DNA of 64,000 nucleotides from Brachycybe producta (GCA_036925085.1 JAUPFP010000012.1:2958460-3022459); one strand, 5' to 3'; numbered from the stretch's first letter, positions 23,760-34,505 are shown. Numbers and translations: made by a program. Notes: generated by a model from the letters alone, not told the origin.

Positions 23760-24135
23760 ATAGTGCACCACTATATGACAGCTTATAATCCACAGGCCAT
23801 GGCCAATGGCCACAGGCCAATTCAATCAAAATGGACGATTAAAACCATAATGACTATGTATGACATTACCGACTGTGAAAAATTACCTGGATCCTGAGAG
23901 GAAACAAGGTTGTTGGTTCAACAAGATATGGCCAGCTTTGTTTATCTATAACACTGCAGTACATAAGTGTACCTCGGGGTACGTTCATATCAGCTTCAGT
24001 TTCGTTGGAATCGATAACTTGATTCCAGATAAACCATTCCACAAAGATTCTGCCCTTGTTTCTATGAAGGAGTGTCTCTTCAATGAAGAGACTAATAATG
24101 AGGAAGAGGAGGAGTCAGATGAGCCCCACTGAGTT
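23760..24135 (+). pseudogene. LTR-retrotransposon integrase fossil
   Basis: Protein-like stretches resemble the end of a gypsy-type integrase core: TAYNPQAMANG near 23783 and then KIWPALFIYNTAVHKCTSGY (23915-23980), the counterpart of the usual FAYNTAVHSSTG block. The rest of the element was not recognised, and the piece is broken. Confidence 0.55.
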
Positions 24136-26935
24136 GGATGCATCATTTTTTTTTTCCTTTCCTAGACCCATCTCCTCCACCCGAGCTATTTTTCTAATGT
24201 TAAAGACGGTAACAAGAATAACGAAAGTTAGAACTCGTTTGTTACATGGGAGAATATTGCTGGTCGATGTTTATGCCTGCAGCACATAGGTGTTACGAAC
24301 CCATACTTTGCAGAGACAAAGAACATGTAAATTTCTCCTTTTATTGTACAAAAATCTATAAAATATAGCAAGAAAATAGAGAATAATACTGTAACGGGGC
24401 AGGTTCTCTAGAAGTGTAAATAAATTCTAGCTTTACATCTGCTTGGCATGCTTTTTTAACATTGTGCCTCCATTTGGGACCGTGAGCTAATGTAAATGAT
24501 TTTCCGTTTTTAACGGTGGAAATATGAAAAAACATGGTAATTTCCACGTATGAAATACATTCAGTGGTGATAATGTGAGTTTAACTGTTGTTTTTCGTCT
24601 AATTGCAGGTTGGAGGAAGACATTTCACTTTCTTCAAATCCTGCAGTCCTCGTTGCGCTGGCGACGAGTGTCTGCTTTAAGAACAGAACATTTTGGTCCA
24701 CCTCGATGTGTAGTATATGGGCTCTTCTTTTATGGATAATGCTATGCATAACATTGCATATGCCACTATCTCATCTGTTAGCATCGGATCCATCTGTATG
24801 GGACAATTAGAGTGTTTATCCATGAGTCAAGCAGTGGGACTTGGGATAATGGGAGTATTCCAATTTATTGGCTATGAAGAGCTCTAGTTTTTGAAACTTC
24901 GTAATGAAAGACTGCATACAATATAGTCACACTATCAAGATCCCGTGAAGACCAGATTTCGTACCAGAACTTTGTGTTCAAGGACAGTGAGTTTCTGCAC
25001 AAATGGTTGCTGCTATGCGAAACTAGCCAAGAATGGTGGAAATATCTCGGCTACTATCAATTGGGAGAGCCACTCTTAAAGTTTGGTTGCGGGGGATACC
25101 AGAACTAGACTTAAACCGCAATGTGGCTGTCAGGATAGCTGATCACCCTGTCTTAATTATTAACCTAATCAATATAGTCTTTATTTGTTGCTTCTATTCA
25201 TAGTTCAAATATAAATGTAGTATTCTTATTGAATGTTCAGTTTTTCTTGGCTTTGTCATCATTTATGTGTTTTCTTATTATATGTCAAGCCAATAACTAC
25301 TTGTGTTGTAGTCAGATTATCCATTTGTGTGTTGGCTGTAGTGAGTCAAGGTGTTGCCTCACATATGTAGTACCTGTTTGGATGTCAATTATTGTACGTG
25401 TATGTTGTCTTCATTCATCTTGGAATTAACACCAGGCAGCAGTATGGATTCATGCCACACATCGTAGCCAGCAGGTGATCCTGGTGGGTGTCATGTGCTC
25501 CGACAGTTAGAAATGGATGATCTTTATGGCCCTGAGCTGATTATGATCCAGCACTTGTTGGAATATAGCTTTAAGGCGCATTTACTAGTGAGCTGAAGAA
25601 GAGAATTTTTATGTGCTGAAGCAGAAATGTTGTACCAGTAATGTTTCTCCTATATCAGCTCTGACATTGATATGTAAGTAGAAGATGACAGATTTCCGCT
25701 AAAGCGGGAAATTAGAGCTTAAAATGCATTTCAGCTCATATCTAATGTAGTTAGATATTTCAGCTCATTTTTAGCTGGTCAGCTAGTGATGCCATCATCA
25801 CATGATACCCACGGCCTTACATACAAATAATTATCTTATCAAGGCCACATGACATCGAAATTGTGTAATAAAATACATTCATTGAAGTGCTTAGAACTAA
25901 TTTTATGTGAACTGTAAAGCTGAGCTGTTTTGTTGCAGCTGAAAATAGCTAAACACAATAGCTGATACACATGTTCATTTTCAACTACTGAACTGGAAAA
26001 TTTGTTGGCCCAGGCAGTGACAGAGATCCAGCCATGTCTCTGGCATACCTCTCCAGTTGTAACACAGGTTGTGGCTAATGTGTTTTCTTGGTATGTGTCG
26101 GTGTACTACTACAGTTACAGGAGGACAGACATTGTAGCTCTGAGTGGGCTGTTGAGTACGGATGTAATACTCAGATTCTCCAGTGGGTGGCTCTTCAGTG
26201 CACTATATTTGTTAAGTCTAGAGATCACCCCTATGGCCAAGCCTCACTAGGTATGAGGTGGGTAACATAAGAGCAATCTGTGGGATTGGCCTCAACTTAA
26301 CTCATTACTAGGAAGGAATGAAAGTTGAGATGTATGTGATTAATTAACTTTCCAGAAACATACTTTATGGTTGACCAATTATTGGTTAAAAGATAAGACT
26401 CCATTCCCTTGTCACTAGGGGCACTTTGTTGCTCTAGTGATTTTATAGGCATCCACTGGAGCATTGTAAGAAAGTATTGTAAGCAAGATGGCTGACAACA
26501 CTGGTTGTGTTCCAAGGTTTCTCAGGATAACGAAGCCCCATGTTTTCCATTATCAGGAGATGGAGATGGATTTTAAGATTTCAGTGGTCAACTCTGCTCT
26601 GTCTTTTTTTGAATTTCATTTAATTCATTTCTTGTTTGACTGACCTGTTAAAGGTCTGCATGGAAATACTGTACATTACAATTAATGTGTTTTGTTCTGA
26701 TAATAAACTATTATAATTTCAACTGCTTATGATTGTGTGTCTTATTTTTGCCTGCAGACAGTGCAACTTCCCACATACACAATAATTATTGAGGTAGAAA
26801 TGCAGAGAGACATGAAGCATCGATATATCAGTATGTCCTTCTATACAGTTAGAGCTTCAGCTTGGAAGTTTCAGCTTAAGTTTCTGAATGGAAAAATAGT
26901 ATAGTACTTTACGTGATAAATTTAAAGTTTAAAAA
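24136..26935. other. Unannotated spacer
   Basis: No supported gene. A protein-like stretch with a splice-acceptor-like CTAATTGCAG before it occurs near 24600-25110, but stops interrupt every frame. AATAAA-like signals near 26700 are not tied to a recognised element. Confidence 0.35.
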
Positions 26936-26943
26936 ATACATAT

Positions 26944-27565
26944 CAGTGACATAGCCAGGATTTTTGTTTTGGGGGGTGGTTCAAAATTCCTTCTTCAGAA
27001 TAAACCTAGTTGCCCACTATGACGCACAGTGCCGGCCCATCCAGAAGGGCTTCCATTGTATGCATCATATCAAATCAAATGGTACAACGTCCGCTACAAG
27101 GCAGCATGCTGCGACATACAAAACTGGCTTGCATAACTTCTATGCCAGAAGTCTCGAAGAGAACTGAGAAGAACTATGTCTTCTTGCCACAGCAAAAGAA
27201 ACAGCACACAGTGGCGCGCCTGTTTGTGGGGGTACCTCATTGTAAACAACAACACGAGTTCATTTGTGTTGTGAAGCGTAAGCGTTTAAGTTGTCTTCAA
27301 TAAGTGACAGAGTTGTGCTGGCTGGCAAATCTATATGGGCGGAGTCTCGGATGGAATGTTCCACATGGCGGTTCCGGGCGGCACAGTGCTGTGCGCCATA
27401 GTGGGCGACTAGTTTAAAAGTCGCTTAGTTGAGCATCTATCATGATGGCGGGACAGAAAATGAGTTCTGAAGATACAGATTAAGAGAAAAAGAGAAAGAA
27501 AAAAAAGATAGAGAAAAAAATTATCAACTGTAAACAAAGTTCTTGGCTACGCCAATGAATCAATG
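26944..27565. mobile_element. hAT-like element with 8-bp TSD and nested element
   Basis: Left end is CAGTGACATAGCCAGG. The right end read inward contains CATTGGCGTAGCCAAG, with a small tandem duplication (CAATGAATCAATG) at the outer edge. The 8-bp sequence ATACATAT flanks both sides (26936-26943 and 27566-27573). No transposase. The centre is occupied by another inverted-repeat element (27003-27416). Confidence 0.75.
27003..27416. mobile_element. Inverted-repeat element nested in the hAT-like element
   Basis: Left end contains CTAGTTGCCCACTATGACG, and the right end read inward contains CTAGTCGCCCACTATGGCG followed by CACAG. This gives terminal inverted repeats of about 30 bp. Superfamily not assigned and target duplication unclear. 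The 97-residue frame inside is not recognised. Confidence 0.65.
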
Positions 27566-27701
27566 ATACATATTACATTTTACATGCACAACACAAAATG
27601 GTAAAATGTTATAGCGCTGCAAGATTTATGAAAGGAATATACGTGTATACTGACAGTGTATCTTTTATGCTTCAGGAACTAAAATGGGAATCATTAGCAT
27701 G

Positions 27702-27917
27702 CCGAAGAAATGACCCATAGTCTTGCCCTTTTCGGACGTTTACTGGCAGATGATAATATTGCCCTAATGTACTTAATGATTTATTAAATATACAGTACAT
27801 CCTCGAAATCTCCGAAGAAATGACCCATAGTCTTGCCCTTTTCGGACGTTTACTGGCAGATGATAATATTGCCCTAATGTACTTAATGATTTATTAAATA
27901 TACAGTGCATCCTCGTA
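27702..27917. repeat. Two-copy tandem duplication, 110-bp period
   Basis: The segment from CGAAGAAATGACCCATAG to TACAGTACATCCTCG occurs twice in a row with almost no difference, so the duplication is recent. Confidence 0.9.
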
Positions 27918-28234
27918 AGGGAAGACACGGGCATTCAAAGACTTTAAAATAATTAATGGCTAGAACTGATGCATATTTTTGGTCTTTTTCTTAGAATGTT
28001 TTTAGACAATGGAATTCTCTTCCAGTTGAAAGTTATTTGTTAGGACGATTTCAATTTGACAATGATGTCTTGTTTTACCTGAATGACAATCATTTGTGAT
28101 CGGTAGCAACCCCCCCCCCTTGCCACATGGCTTTTGAGCTGATTGCACGTGTACTGAGTTGAGTTGAATTGAATTGAATTTGTTTTAAATAGACCATTAC
28201 CTCCAGGAATTTTTTGTTTAAATATTGTCAAGAC

Positions 28235-28375
28235 CAAAGAGGTTGGAATAAAAAAATACTGCATGTCTTAATCTCATTCCGTTCTTAAGTTGTTCGGCCT
28301 ACGAACTCAGGGATCCAGACATACAGACATACGGACATCCTTTATTGCCCTCTTTTCCTGCAGGATCCTGTATAC
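28235..28375 (-). mobile_element. Fragment of repeat G
   Basis: The reverse complement matches the left part of the insertion at 47456-48784, including AACGGAATGAGATTAAGACA and AGGATCCTGCAGG. No boundaries are visible, so it is a fragment. Confidence 0.6.
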
Positions 28376-28467
28376 TATGAAATGACTTCCCATAATTCAG
28401 CATGCAACGCGATTTTAAACCTAAAAAAACAAAGTTGTGAATGTTGTCACCTCACATTTCCATAATT

Positions 28468-28600
28468 CCTAATTCGAATACATGTATTTCCTACTCATAT
28501 TCAACTCAATATAACCTTCCAATCAGCTCGAGAGCCACGTGGCAGGTGGTATAATTCAAATATCAATATGTATTTGAATAGCATATGAGTAGAGGGGTAG
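28468..28600. mobile_element. MITE family D copy
   Basis: Palindromic ends (AAATACATGTATTTC at one side, GTATTTGAATAGC at the other) surround a core with CTCGAGAGCCACGTGG. It is homologous to the interrupted copy at 9895-10560, and its end resembles the 38-bp satellite unit. Confidence 0.6.
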
Positions 28601-29075
28601 ACTTTTGTTTTTTGTTGTTGTCAATGTCTGTCTGTTTGATGGCGTTTCTGTCTGAAAATGTTCATTTACATGAAGTCAATTGATTTTTAATTTGTTAAGT
28701 TATATTAATGACTTAGTTTTAAGAACCTATAGATACATGTCTATCTTGTTGTTTTGAGCAGACGACAACGAGACAAATGAGTGTTCTTATATGGTCACAT
28801 GTTACTAAAATTGCAAGAAATTCCCTCACAATCGCTCAATTAATATACAGTGAAGCGCAAAATGCAATAAAAAGTATTGTTCTTTACGTGCTCGATTTAA
28901 ATAACACTGGCCAACAATTTTTCACTTTTTTTCTGCTGACTAAGATCTGACACTTTTTGGGGTGCTGATTTCAAAAATAAAATCAGTTTTTACATAGCAC
29001 GTCCCGTTTTTATTCTATGGCATGTTTTATTTTTCAGGTTTTTGTTCATCAACTGTTGTTATTGTAACTTAGGCA

Positions 29076-29264
29076 ATGGCTGCTGCTAGAAGAAAGTGTT
29101 TGAATAGTCTAGATACATTTTGTTATGTATGTGGAAGCTTCATTGTACCCAGTCAAAGGATGAGTTTTAGCAATTTTGTGAAGAAGGTGCAGGTGGCTTA
29201 CTTTCAAGTGAGACTTGGAGACCAGGACAAGTCTTGGACTCCACGTAAAGTGTGCAAGCCCTGA
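29076..29264 (+). pseudogene. N-terminal piece of an uncharacterised transposon protein
   Basis: Sixty-two residues starting MAAARRKCLNSLDTFCYVCG. Paired cysteines (RKCL, CYVCG) and a third downstream suggest the start of a zinc-binding module; SQRMSFSNFVKKVQVAYFQV and LGDQDKSWTPRKVCKP follow. From memory, proteins with RKCLNSxDxFCYVCG and GDQDKxWxPH are common in arthropod and cnidarian genomes with no assigned function. It ends where the expected next cysteine motif should begin. Confidence 0.5.
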
Positions 29265-29272
29265 TTTGAAGC

Positions 29273-29572
29273 ATGGGTTGCAACATGAGAATAAAGGTTC
29301 ATTTTCTCAACAGTCATCTTGATACATTTCCTGAAAATCTGGGTTATATAAGTGATGAGCAAGGCAAAAGGTTCCATTATGATATAAAAGCTATGGAGGA
29401 GCGATACCAAGGAAGGTGGGATACCCACATGATGGCAGACTACTGGTGGAGTGTTAAAAAACTGAATTTAAACACTCCAAAAAGGGCCTACATACAAAAA
29501 CTTATCCATGATGGAAGAATGTGCCATCACCACGAAAAACATTGTAATCGTGTACTTTTATATGGAGATTGA
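29273..29572 (+). pseudogene. C-terminal piece of the same uncharacterised protein
   Basis: Ninety-nine residues with KVHFLNSHLDTFPENLGYIS, RFHYDIKAMEERYQGRWD and MADYWW. These match, from memory, the C-terminal block of the family whose N-terminus lies just upstream. The middle several hundred residues usual for the family are absent, so the two pieces are brought together by an internal deletion. No catalytic motif can be judged here. Confidence 0.5.
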
Positions 29573-30179
29573 TCCAAATGGAGGTATGGCATAGTGTAAA
29601 AACTTGACGTGATGGGCAAAAACCAATGTGTGATATCTGAGTTCAGAACCCCAAAATTAGTCAGAAACAAGTCTCGGATATAAGTCAGCAAAAATAGTGT
29701 TGACCAGTGTAATTTTTCAAAAGGTCCTTCTATTTTAAAAAGGTTCAAAATTGTTCGCTTTTTTAACCCCATGTTAAATCCAATTGGATCAAAAACCGCC
29801 CCACAAACATTTCAAAAAACTCGTAAAAACGATTTAGAACAATAACAAAGTAATTAGCACATACTTTCATGTATTGTATTGGCTTCACGATGTTTCCCAA
29901 GTAGCACAAATTAGTTGGGCCAACGTTGCTCATTTGTTGGTGTACTGTTGGTCCAACATTGTTTGAGAAAGTTGGTCCAACGTTGGGCTTGTCCATGATA
30001 GCCAAACGTTGGCATAACGTTGGTTAAAAGTTGTTTTCAATGTCATTAGTCATTATTTTTAAGAGTATTAATTAAAAACTAAAAAATTAAAACTAAGTAT
30101 CTTAATTGTTCAAGCTGCCCTTATACATACCAAACCAGTGACACACTTTTCAACACTTTAAATGCTAATTAGTACTTAC

Positions 30180-30265
30180 CAGACCCAGCAGGGATTTGAT
30201 CGTGTGTCCTTCATGCCCACCAATGTACAAATCCAGTCACTTACCCACTAGGCCGCAATGGCATC
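30180..30265 (-). repeat. tRNA-derived SINE head or tRNA pseudogene
   Basis: On the minus strand an A-box-like GGCCTAGTGGGTAAGTGAC is followed about 30 bases later by the B-box-like GATCAAATCCC. It does not fold convincingly as a complete tRNA by eye, so a SINE promoter is more likely. Confidence 0.5.
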
Positions 30266-30426
30266 TTGTTTGCAGCTTGCTAAATTAGGCTTTATAAAAA
30301 CTTACGAACTGTCCCTTTCTTTGTTAGAAATAGAAATTCCATTCCATTTTAGAAAATTATCAATTATTTATTGATATATTAGTATTAATATAATATTAGC
30401 ATATCAATAACTAATTAGAAATAAAA

Positions 30427-30512
30427 TAAAGGTCAACTATATGTTGCACCGTTCCCATCCAAGAACCCCATGATATTAAATTGGAAAGGTTGGAAAGTGT
30501 AGAGGGGAGATT
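30427..30512 (+). mobile_element. Helitron fragment
   Basis: Contains GGTCAACTATATGTTGCAC, CCATCCAAGAACCCCATG and TTGGAAAGTGTAGAGGGGAG, an internal piece of the Helitron family at 44620-45198. Neither end is present. Confidence 0.7.
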
Positions 30513-31394
30513 AATTCATTTTTATTTCTAATAAATTCCTTTCTATTTTTAATTAATTCATTTTTATTTCTAAGGAGGTTGGCCAACAGTATGCTTTCCA
30601 ACACCGTGCCAATGTTGGGAATACAGCATTAGCTCAACGTTGGAAAAACAGCATTGGCCCAATGTTGAAACAACTGTGGTTGGCCAATGGTATGCTTTAA
30701 GACGTCGGGCCAACGTTGGCAATCACACCGTTGGCCAACCACAGTTGGTTCGACATTGGGCCAACGTTGATTGCAAATGCCAACCAATTGCCAATGCAAC
30801 AATACGTTGGGCCAACGTTGGGTATACGAAATGTGCTACTTGGGTTTCTTTTTATAAATTTTCAAAAGGTCCTTCTATTTTTTAATAACGTTTAAAATCG
30901 TACATTTTTTAACTCCATGTTAAGTCTTATAGAAGCAAAACACCGTCCCACAAACGTTAGAAGAACTCTCATTAAAATGATTTAGAACAACCAAAAAAAA
31001 TTAGCACGTACTTACACATGTTTATTGCCTTCACGGTGATTCTTTTTTTCTAAATTCTGAAAGGTCCTTCTATTTTTAAACAAGGTTCAAAATCGTACGT
31101 TTTTTTAACTCCGTGTTAAATCCCCTAGGACCAAAAAACCATCCCACAAATATTTGAAGAACTCCCGTTAAAAACGACTTAAAACAATCACATAAAAATT
31201 AGCACTTGCGTTAATCAATTGGCTTCACGATGTTTTCTTTTTATAAGCTTAGCACGTGAAATAATTTTTCTGTTAATTATTATGTGACTTAAAACCTGGA
31301 GAAAAAACGTTAAAAAACCGTTTTTCAATCAAAAACGATCGTAGCGCCTACATTAGGAGAAATTTTGAACTAAACGCTGTATATAGGCTCTTAA

Positions 31395-32090
31395 TTTTCA
31401 TTTTTTCATAGGGTTTAGTGTCTTTCGGTGGAGTATGCAAATTCTCTGGTCAGTGGATTAGTGAGGTGATAAGAGGGGTGCATTCTTGTGGTAAATAATA
31501 ACAGGGTTATTATAACTCCATTCACGTCATTTCCCCTTAAGCTGTCAGTTATTATGCTAGGTATACTTGACCAGAGCATATGCGACACTTCTAAAACTAC
31601 ACAAGAATCTCACACTTGCTCGCGAGCTGCGGTTTGTCCTTGCCAACTAGGTCATACAACTAGAAAAACTTTTGATATTTTATTTCCAATATTTTAGCCT
31701 ATCCAATCTATTTTTTATTTGTCTGCGGATTGTGTATGTGAAGTATTTTATGAGAAACATCTTTACGCTTCAAGAGCTATTCATAAAAGGAGGATTTTAT
31801 TTTGGTAATATCTTTGCAGAAAAAAAAAATACACGTTTACATCAATACTTTCATGAATTGTATCTGTACATTGGGTATTTAGGAATTCCATTATGTTATT
31901 CCGCAGTGGACTTTTAAAAAATGTGATTTTTTTCTCTTCCTTTTTATTGTTCTAAGCTTACTATTGCTGCCTGTTTATCATAGCGCCCTAAAGCCTGGTA
32001 CATCCTTGGAAACAAAGTGTTGAGCAGTATAGCGACTACCTAAACACAGTTGATATCTAGACAGTATATCTATTTATTATCATGCGCCTA
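31395..32090. other. Unannotated spacer
   Basis: AT-rich, with two frames of 69 and 81 residues and no recognisable similarity. Confidence 0.4.
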
Positions 32091-32418
32091 CACCAAATTA
32101 CTTCGAAAAATCTCCGCAAAGAGCGCTAGCATCTTTTTTCTATCTTTTTTCATGTTAAAGAAAAATGTTAATTTTTAAAATACACAGTCGTGGCAATATG
32201 TTTATTTTTTCATATTTAAAGTTGTCCAATATTAAGTTTACCAAATTGCAATGTGCACCTTAAATATATCCTGAACGAGTGCTAGAATGACAAAAAATTG
32301 TTAAGTGCGGTTGTATTTTTAAAAACTATTTCAAAATCGCGAATATCTAACTCTTATGTTAACCTCCATTGAGTACGTGCTCTTAAGCGAAAAACATCCA
32401 TTAAAATGCTCTAAAATG
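32091..32418. mobile_element. TTAA family A, left arm only
   Basis: Matches the left arm of family A from AAATTACTTCGAAAAATC to CATCCATTAAAATGCTC. The terminal TTAAGAGG end and the opposite arm are missing. Confidence 0.7.
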
Positions 32419-32599
32419 TTTCCAGTCAATTATCTTTAAAGTTTTTTAATGCCAATTTTATCATTAAGTTAAGCCCCGTTTTCACGATGATAGGTGTCAC
32501 GATAGTTGCTGTCATGACAGCAACTATTGCGAGAACTATCATCGTGAAAACCACATGATAGTCACTATCGCGATAGCACTATCACACTATCTCGTTCGT

Positions 32600-32692
32600 C
32601 ACACAAAAACTACTACTATCGCGACAGTACTATCAACTATATAGTCACTAGATAGTTGATAGTACTGTCGCGATAGTAGTAGTTGTTGTGTG
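32600..32692. repeat. Strong hairpin, arms about 40 bp
   Basis: The left arm contains ACTATCGCGACAGTACTATC and the right arm its inverse, with a loop around ATAGTCACT. It is part of the MITE at 32472-33807. Confidence 0.85.
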
Positions 32693-32800
32693 ACCGCATG
32701 TAAGAAAATATCCACTTCGTAGGAAAATTTGGGTTCTGGAGAAAGAGGCAACACTAATGTTGACTCAACAATATCTATGAACAATATGAACGATATCTAT

Positions 32801-33747
32801 TGTGACGGACCTTTTTCCACTAGTAGAATCTGCTCTTTTAAATTAATACGAGCGAGTTTGCACTCGTATTGATAGTGAGTGGCTAGGTCACTAATTCTAC
32901 TGGCCCGGGAGGACTAGACCAATATAACGTCTATTTTGTGTCCTCACTAGTCTCTGGCTAAAGACTTTCACAGTCTTTAGGATCTTTAGTCTCTGTATCT
33001 CTCGGACTTGCGTCCGTAAATTTGCCCCGAAAATAGTGTGAAATATACTTACAATCTTGCGTTGCAGGTTTGCACCTGGTTGGAGCCTTGACGTATCCAA
33101 AAGGGTGAAGAGCTGCAATGTAATGATGAAATGCACAACCGTGGAATTTAAGTTATAAATAATTAAACACCACTGTTTAAGTTTAAATGTAAAGTAGACG
33201 TTTATTTCGTGAAAAAGATTGTGAAACGAAATGGAAAACTTGATATCAAAAACACAACACATAAAAATAGTAACTTTTGAGAAATTAAAATCAAAGAACC
33301 TAGCCAAAATTAGGCATAAGTTCGGTCTTTTGAAAAATCGCTCTCGAATTGAAAAATACAACTCTTTATATACCCTGAGAACCCAGAAGTCGGATTCTCA
33401 GGGCACAAACTTTCTATTGGTTAATTTAACTTTTTGGCCCAAATAGACCAATCAACGGATTGGTCTCTTTGGCCAAAATCCCTGACTCATCCTCTGTTAT
33501 CACACATAGGTGATAACAGAGAAAACGAAAACAAAACAATTAAAAATTAATAAGTCCACTCATGTGGAAGCAAAAACGAGGGGGAAATGAAAAGGTCAAG
33601 ATCAAATATCAAATATAGAATCTGGGTCACTTGGTACCAGAAGTACCGAGTGGCCCAGAAGCCACACAAAATAGTGTGATGCTAAAAAAACCCCAAAAAA
33701 CGAAAGAGCTCTAAAACGGAAGTAAAGCGGAGGGCCAAAACGTCTCA
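32801..33747 (-). mobile_element. Solo LTR, family L2
   Basis: On the plus strand it starts TGTGACGGACC and ends AACGTCTCA. CTAT flanks both sides (32797-32800, 33748-33751). It is homologous, in reverse, to the solo LTR at 38468-39400. It shares with L1 LTRs a block reading GTGGCTAGGTCACTAATTCT. A fossil with no internal region. Confidence 0.88.
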
Positions 33748-33876
33748 CTATCACAACTTTCATGACAGCTACTCTCACGATAGAACCATCGCCGTGAAAA
33801 CGAGGCTTTACAAACACATTTTTTACTCGCTTTTATTTAACATGATAATTTGTTTGTTTGTCCCCACCATCTTCTG

Positions 33877-34394
33877 GAGGCAGGCTAGTGGGGTTTTATG
33901 TGACAGGAAGTTACCTATAAAATTGAAGGGAAAGTTTTATAAGATAGTAGTCAGACCAGCTATGTTGTATGGGTCAGAATGTTGGGCAATCAAGAAGGTG
34001 CACGAGGATAGAATGCAGGTAGCTGAGATGAGAATGCTAAGGTTTATGAGTGGGGTGACCAGAAGGGATAGGATCAGAAATGATTTTATTAGGGGTAGTG
34101 TAGGGGTAACAAATATAGTAGAAAAGATGCAGGAAAATAGGCTGCGGTGGTTTGGGCATGTCCTCAGGAGCGGAGAAGATGGGCTGCTGAGGCAGGCAAT
34201 GAACTTAGACCTGGGAATAAAATGGGGTAGAGGAAGACCCAAGCAAACCTGGGACGTGGTAGTAAAACGGGATATGGTGGCATGTGGGGTCACTGGTGGC
34301 TTGGTGCAAAATCGGAACGAGTGGAGAGTTAGAACCAGCAAGGCCGACCCTGCTGCTTGTGGGATAAGGCACAGGAAATGATGATGATGATGAT
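33877..34394 (+). mobile_element. 5'-truncated RTE-like LINE with 17-bp TSD
   Basis: The frame encodes a LINE C-terminal region with VVRPAMLYGSECWAIKK, RLRWFGHVLR and GRGRPKQTWD, followed by a short ATG-repeat tail (34381-34394) typical of RTE/BovB-type elements. GTCCCCACCATCTTCTG flanks both sides (33860-33876, 34395-34411). The reading frame is open through the end (stop at 34379-34381), so the insertion is relatively young, but only the last part of ORF2 is present. Confidence 0.9.
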
Positions 34395-34411
34395 GTCCCC
34401 ACCATCTTCTG

Positions 34412-34505
34412 AAATATTTGAAAATAATTCCCACTGCAAGGGATTGAACCCATGACCAACATTACCATGGGCCGAGACACTAACCACTACACCAACAAGA
34501 CAAGA
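34412..34505 (-). repeat. tRNA-derived SINE, split by the RTE insertion
   Basis: On the minus strand TGGTGTAGTGGTTAGTGTCT (A box) and GGTTCAATCC (B box, 34441-34450) have normal tRNA spacing. The downstream part continues on the other side of the RTE insertion (33811-33859), so the LINE landed in the SINE body or tail. It could also be a decayed tRNA gene. Confidence 0.6.

Larger units (their letters stand above)
28905..29709 (+). mobile_element. TIR transposon with TAA target duplication
   Basis: Ends are CACTGGCCAACA and, read inward from the right, CACTGGTCAACA, with similarity extending to CTGCTGAC. TAA flanks both sides (28902-28904, 29710-29712). It carries two pieces of a protein of an uncharacterised family at 29076-29264 and 29273-29572, so it is most simply an internally deleted copy of a larger element. 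A TWA-type duplication is usual for PIF/Harbinger elements, but the protein does not look like a Harbinger transposase. Confidence 0.75.
29897..30843. mobile_element. TIR element with CCAAGTAGCAC ends and CCAACGTTGG repeats
   Basis: Ends are CCAAGTAGCACA and TGTGCTACTTGG. GTTTC flanks both sides (29892-29896, 30844-30848), giving a 5-bp duplication, or 3-bp TTT if the outermost C/G pair belongs to the element. Subterminal regions are packed with variants of GGGCCAACGTTGG. A tRNA-like SINE piece (30180-30265) and a Helitron fragment (30427-30512) are inside. No transposase found; superfamily not assigned. Confidence 0.75.
28719..31394 (-). mobile_element. TTAA family B element with two nested transposons
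   Basis: TTAA at 28719-28722 and 31391-31394, with the family B termini in reverse orientation. Two insertions break it, at 28905-29709 and at 29897-30843, and homology to intact B copies resumes exactly after each. Without them and with an extra internal repeat unit the length is close to that of the 873-bp copy at 56986-57858. Confidence 0.85.
32472..33807. mobile_element. Harbinger-like MITE split by a solo LTR
   Basis: Ends AGCCCCGTTTTCACG and, read inward from the right, AGCCTCGTTTTCACG. TTA flanks both sides (32469-32471, 33808-33810). The interior is full of ACTATCG-like repeats and holds a long perfect stem. The TWA-type 3-bp duplication fits PIF/Harbinger. A 947-bp solo LTR interrupts it at 32801-33747. 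Confidence 0.7.

Noticed and set aside
24600-25110. Possible exon after CTAATTGCAG
   Set aside because: Protein-like phrases are visible but stops occur in every frame and no family could be named.
34412-34505. Functional tRNA gene
   Set aside because: A and B boxes are good, but the ends do not pair as an acceptor stem by eye and the sequence continues as a SINE body.
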